A stretch of 8,294 bases of DNA from Fimbriimonadaceae bacterium (GTDB taxonomy: Bacteria; Armatimonadota; Fimbriimonadia; Fimbriimonadales; Fimbriimonadaceae): NCBI GenBank assembly GCA_947447315.1, contig CANFJD010000110.1:1-8294 (forward strand), read 5' to 3'. The notes under the pieces were generated by a model. It was given only the letters and a program-made list of their open reading frames with translations, searched no databases and had not been told where the DNA came from. Below are positions 6,479 to 8,294 of this stretch, piece by piece. Each line of letters opens with the position of its first letter. Within the stretch, counting starts at the first letter, position 1. The translations under genes were made by a program, and so were the position numbers.

Positions 6479-6982
6479 ATGACTGATCCCGAAATTCATA
6501 CCGAAACAACCCAAGGCGTGCTTCTGACCGCCGATGGCTACAGTCGCTTGCAGAAGGAGCTGGAAGACCTCACCACGATCAAGCGGCCCGAAATCGCGGA
6601 TCGAATCCGTGAATCTCAGCAGCATGGCGAATTCAGCGAAGACAATCACGAACTGGACGAAGTGAAATTCGAACAGGCCATGATTGAAAGCCGCATCGCC
6701 GAGCTCAAAGCTCTCTTTGGCGGCGCGCAAGTGCTTGAAGAGGCCCATATCCCCACAGACCATGTGGGCTTTGGCTCGCGCGTACGCCTTTTGGATATTC
6801 AGTGGGATGATGAGTTCACCGTTCAGCTGGTTTCCAGTATTGAAGCTGACCCGGCGCGCGATTTGTTAAGCAACGAATCACCGATGGGAACCGCAATTTT
6901 TGGTGCCCAGGTGAACGATCTCATCGCCTTTAGCGCGCCCGACGGCGTAAAGAAGCTGAAAATCCTTGAGATCGGCCTGTAG
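6479..6982 (+). CDS. greA: Transcription elongation factor GreA/GreB family
   Basis: The 167-residue protein has the two GreA parts: an N-terminal antiparallel coiled coil (about 15-88) and a C-terminal FKBP-like domain (about 92-167). The latter contains VGFGSRVRLLD and SPMGTAIFGAQVNDLIAF, matching the conserved SP..xAl.G...GD region. Gre factors enter the RNA polymerase secondary channel and stimulate cleavage of backtracked transcript. The coiled-coil tip reads HGEFSEDN (49-56); aligned with the HGDLKEN of GreA, the catalytic Asp is replaced by Glu51 and the second acid is Glu54, so both carboxylates are kept. The protein is about ten residues longer at the N-terminus than the usual 158-residue GreA. 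It is single-gene, transcribed away from the pilus genes, and converges on the PadR gene with 24 bp between stops. No terminator hairpin is obvious in that gap. GreA and GreB cannot be told apart firmly. Confidence 0.92.
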   Translation: MTDPEIHTETTQGVLLTADGYSRLQKELEDLTTIKRPEIADRIRESQQHGEFSEDNHELDEVKFEQAMIESRIAELKALFGGAQVLEEAHIPTDHVGFGSRVRLLDIQWDDEFTVQLVSSIEADPARDLLSNESPMGTAIFGAQVNDLIAFSAPDGVKKLKILEIGL

Positions 6983-7006
6983 ACCGGAAAAGCGCTGAAA
7001 GAATCG

Positions 7007-7651
7007 CTATTCGTCGTCGTTTCCGGCGAGGGTAGCGAGGTTTTCGGTCGGCGCTAGTTCCGATTCTGGAGCGGGTTGTCGAAGCGTCGCCAGCAAGTAT
7101 TTCAGCCATTCCACCCGAGCCAGCGCATGGAAATGCAAGTTACGGTAAGCGGCATCGCGCATCGGCTCGTTGAACGCCGTCTGGGCCAGCTCGATCTCAA
7201 GGTTGATTGCATACGCCTTACTTTCCGAAAGCCACCGTTTAACGAGGCGAATTCGTTCCGCCGGCTCCATCCGCGTAAGAAAGTAAGCGCGGGTACGAAC
7301 GCTGTCGGTCATGTAACCCATGTCCATCTCATCTGGACTCACGGTCATCCACACGTCCAACTCTTTCTCGCCCTCCGGTGTGAGCGCGTATTCGGTTCGT
7401 TCCCGGTTCTGAGCCCCGTTACGTCCCATCTCTTCCAAAAGCCCGTAAGCCTCTAGCCGTCTCAGGATGCGATACACGCTACCGCTGTCTGCGCTCCAAC
7501 GACCGCCTTTCAGGCGGTTCATGGCTTTCCGGATGGCGTAGCCGTTGCTATTCCCCTCCCCCAAAAGGGCGAGAATCAGGTGTTCTAACTCAGATAAAGG
7601 ACCCGCAGCCAACATCGCTTGGATTGATTCGTCGTTACGGCCCGAACCCAC
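7007..7651 (-). CDS. PadR-family transcriptional regulator
   Basis: This 214-residue protein has a PadR winged helix-turn-helix at about 20-96. The diagnostic segments are LILALLGEGNSNGYAI (25-40), GSVYRILRRLEAYGLL (57-72) and RTEYALTPEGEKEL (85-98), the last being the wing and its exit. The rest (about 107-190) is helical and resembles the C-terminal dimerisation domain of the larger PadR subfamily (PadR-s2/Vir type), followed by an acidic tail. PadR proteins are usually repressors, often of their own gene or of a neighbouring transporter, responding to small ligands; no transporter is present here. The start given is GTG, immediately preceded by an in-frame TGA, and lacks a clear Shine-Dalgarno sequence. 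The ATG at 7615 (residue 13) is an alternative that keeps the whole DNA-binding domain. Divergent from secE; possible autoregulation through the inverted repeat upstream. Confidence 0.9.
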   Translation of the reverse strand: MGSGRNDESIQAMLAAGPLSELEHLILALLGEGNSNGYAIRKAMNRLKGGRWSADSGSVYRILRRLEAYGLLEEMGRNGAQNRERTEYALTPEGEKELDVWMTVSPDEMDMGYMTDSVRTRAYFLTRMEPAERIRLVKRWLSESKAYAINLEIELAQTAFNEPMRDAAYRNLHFHALARVEWLKYLLATLRQPAPESELAPTENLATLAGNDDE

Positions 7652-7676
7652 TCACTGGCAAGCTTTTTCACTTCTT

Positions 7677-7777
7677 CCCTATGGAAAGTTCTACAGTTAC
7701 GCTCCGTGACCCTAACCGATGAGAGTGTATCGTAAATTAAACATTTGTGTGGTGAGAACGTGCATTTTTCCATAGGG
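7677..7777. repeat. 11-bp perfect inverted repeat, arms 79 bp apart
   Basis: CCCTATGGAAA at 7677-7687 is repeated exactly in reverse complement as TTTCCATAGGG at 7767-7777; neither end extends further. The arms enclose the weak candidate promoter of the PadR gene, one arm lying between that promoter and the PadR start and the other upstream of its -35. Paired operators for the PadR protein (looping or cooperative binding) would fit. A tiny 101-bp MITE-like insertion would also fit, but no target-site duplication is visible. Confidence 0.5.
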
Positions 7778-7827
7778 TACCAAAGACTTATCGGGGGCAC
7801 AGCCGGAGGCGGGTATCATGAATGGTC

Positions 7828-7848
7828 CCTTGCCGTAACCGACAAGGA
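7828..7848 (+). promoter_or_regulatory. secE ribosome binding site within a small hairpin
   Basis: AAGGA (7844-7848) lies 10 nt before the secE ATG and is the only Shine-Dalgarno candidate. Most of it is part of CAAGG (7843-7847), which can pair with CCTTG (7828-7832) across a 10-nt loop. With only 5 bp the hairpin is weak and may not affect translation. Confidence 0.4.
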
Positions 7849-7858
7849 TTGATCGTCC

Positions 7859-8122
7859 ATGGCTAAAGTATCGACTGCCCCCGGAGGAAAAGAACCCGCA
7901 AAAGGTGGGTCCGTACCGTTACCGCGTTCACAACGCGGCGTGCGGGGATTTCTCAATGAAGTCCAACGCGAATTAAAGAAGGTGAACTGGCCATCTCGGC
8001 CAGAAACCAACCGGTTGACCGGCGTGGTCTTGACCGTGTGTTTGATGTGCGTCGCCATTCTGTCACTGTTGGGTTGGGCCTTCGGCCTCATCATCGACAT
8101 GCTAACGAAGGGAGCTCACTAA
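7859..8122 (+). CDS. secE: Preprotein translocase subunit SecE
   Basis: The 87-residue protein is a short, single-span SecE, the clamp-like subunit that stabilises SecY in the inner membrane SecYEG channel. It has a variable Gly/Pro/Lys-rich N-terminus (1-27), the conserved amphipathic helix with FLNEVQRELKKVNWPSRPE (31-49, including the typical KVxWPSRxE signature), and one transmembrane helix (about 53-80) ending in a short cytosol-distal tail. Length is normal for non-enterobacterial SecE (60-90 residues, against three spans in E. coli). nusG starts 3 nt after its stop, the standard secE-nusG operon, usually continued by rplK-rplA beyond this window. Confidence 0.95.
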   Translation: MAKVSTAPGGKEPAKGGSVPLPRSQRGVRGFLNEVQRELKKVNWPSRPETNRLTGVVLTVCLMCVAILSLLGWAFGLIIDMLTKGAH

Positions 8123-8125
8123 CTA

Positions 8126-8294
8126 ATGCCGAAAGCCTGGTATGCGGTCCACACCATTTCTGGTCACGAAGGCAAAGTCCGCGATATGCTGACCCGCCGG
8201 GCGAACCAAGAGGGCCTGTGGGGACTAGACATCTACGACATCTTGATTCCCACCGAGCGAGAAATGACCACTCGCAACGGTAAGCGATACGAGA
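8126..8294 (+). CDS. nusG: Transcription termination/antitermination factor NusG, 5' part only
   Basis: The first 56 codons are present and the gene runs off the right edge. The N-terminal NGN domain is recognisable from WYAVHTISGHEGKVRDML (5-22) followed by IYDILIPTE (36-44), the beta strand that ends in the usual VPTE-like turn. NusG binds the RNA polymerase clamp, promotes processivity and, through its missing C-terminal KOW domain, contacts Rho or ribosomal protein S10. A purine-rich AAGGGAG (8108-8114), inside the end of secE, lies 11 nt before the ATG. The 3-nt gap from secE supports co-transcription and coupling. It starts with the normal short N-terminal extension before the NGN core. 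Confidence 0.95.
   Translation, partial: MPKAWYAVHTISGHEGKVRDMLTRRANQEGLWGLDIYDILIPTEREMTTRNGKRYE

Larger units (their letters stand above)
7652..7858. promoter_or_regulatory. Divergent intergenic region between the PadR gene and secE
   Basis: The 207-bp spacer holds no tRNA-Trp or rpmG, which often precede secE. On the minus strand a weak promoter candidate is TTCTCA (7753-7758) with TACGAT (7729-7734), an 18-bp spacer and 4/6 matches in each box. On the plus strand TATCAT (7814-7819) matches the -10 consensus at 5/6 but has no partner -35. The region also contains the 11-bp inverted repeat listed separately. Confidence 0.4.

Noticed and set aside
6293..6763. 156-codon minus-strand frame overlapping greA and the divergent spacer
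   Set aside because: It would overlap the convincing greA gene on the other strand and the promoter region; no recognisable domain.
7677..7777. The 11-bp inverted repeat as terminal repeats of a mobile element
   Set aside because: No target-site duplication flanks the arms and the 79-bp interior has no coding capacity; kept as a possible regulatory repeat instead.
7585..7800. 71-codon minus-strand frame over the PadR start and upstream spacer
   Set aside because: It overlaps the PadR N-terminus in another frame and has no family resemblance or ribosome site.
7652..7858. A tRNA-Trp gene upstream of secE, as in many genomes
   Set aside because: No cloverleaf arms, GGTTCRANYCC box or CCA end could be found in the spacer.
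1..8294. CRISPR array, toxin-antitoxin, phage, integrase or other accessory defence system
   Set aside because: No regularly spaced repeats, transposase, integrase or toxin-like genes were seen on either strand; the gene content is housekeeping and pilus-related.

Overview
The window is an ordinary-looking, gene-dense bacterial chromosome segment with moderately high G+C, seen at both ends in mid-gene. The gene set is a long Asp-box/BNR repeat secreted protein, several PilT paralogs, a PadR regulator, and secE-nusG. This would suit a diderm bacterium outside the Proteobacteria. Armatimonadota (Fimbriimonadia-like) is my guess, from general resemblance only; no rRNA or tRNA is present to settle it.

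Left part, minus strand (about 6305 down to 1): a run of five genes read leftward. First comes a 245-residue protein of unknown function with an N-terminal signal/anchor and a C-terminal membrane helix. It is followed by three paralogous PilT/PilU-type retraction ATPases: 359, 365 and 417 residues. The last two are separated by only 2 nt. Last is a secreted BNR/sortilin-like beta-propeller protein that runs off the left edge. A 141-bp gap between the first and second ATPase genes holds two overlapping inverted repeats that could form alternative hairpins.

Right part: a divergent 173-bp spacer separates the 245-residue gene from greA (plus strand), which has a perfect TATAAT box and a good ribosome binding site. 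greA converges on a minus-strand PadR-family regulator with a 24-bp gap. A second divergent spacer (207 bp) carries an 11-bp perfect inverted repeat with arms 79 bp apart. It leads into secE and nusG on the plus strand, the usual start of the SecE/NusG/ribosomal-protein cluster; nusG is cut by the right edge.

Functionally, the three ATPases would power type IV pilus retraction (twitching, DNA uptake, surface sensing), but no pilin, PilB, PilC or PilM-Q gene lies in the window. greA, secE and nusG are housekeeping genes for transcription and protein export. I see no mobile element, CRISPR array or defence system. The least explained items are the 245-residue membrane-anchored protein, the tailed third PilT, and the two non-coding inverted-repeat structures.
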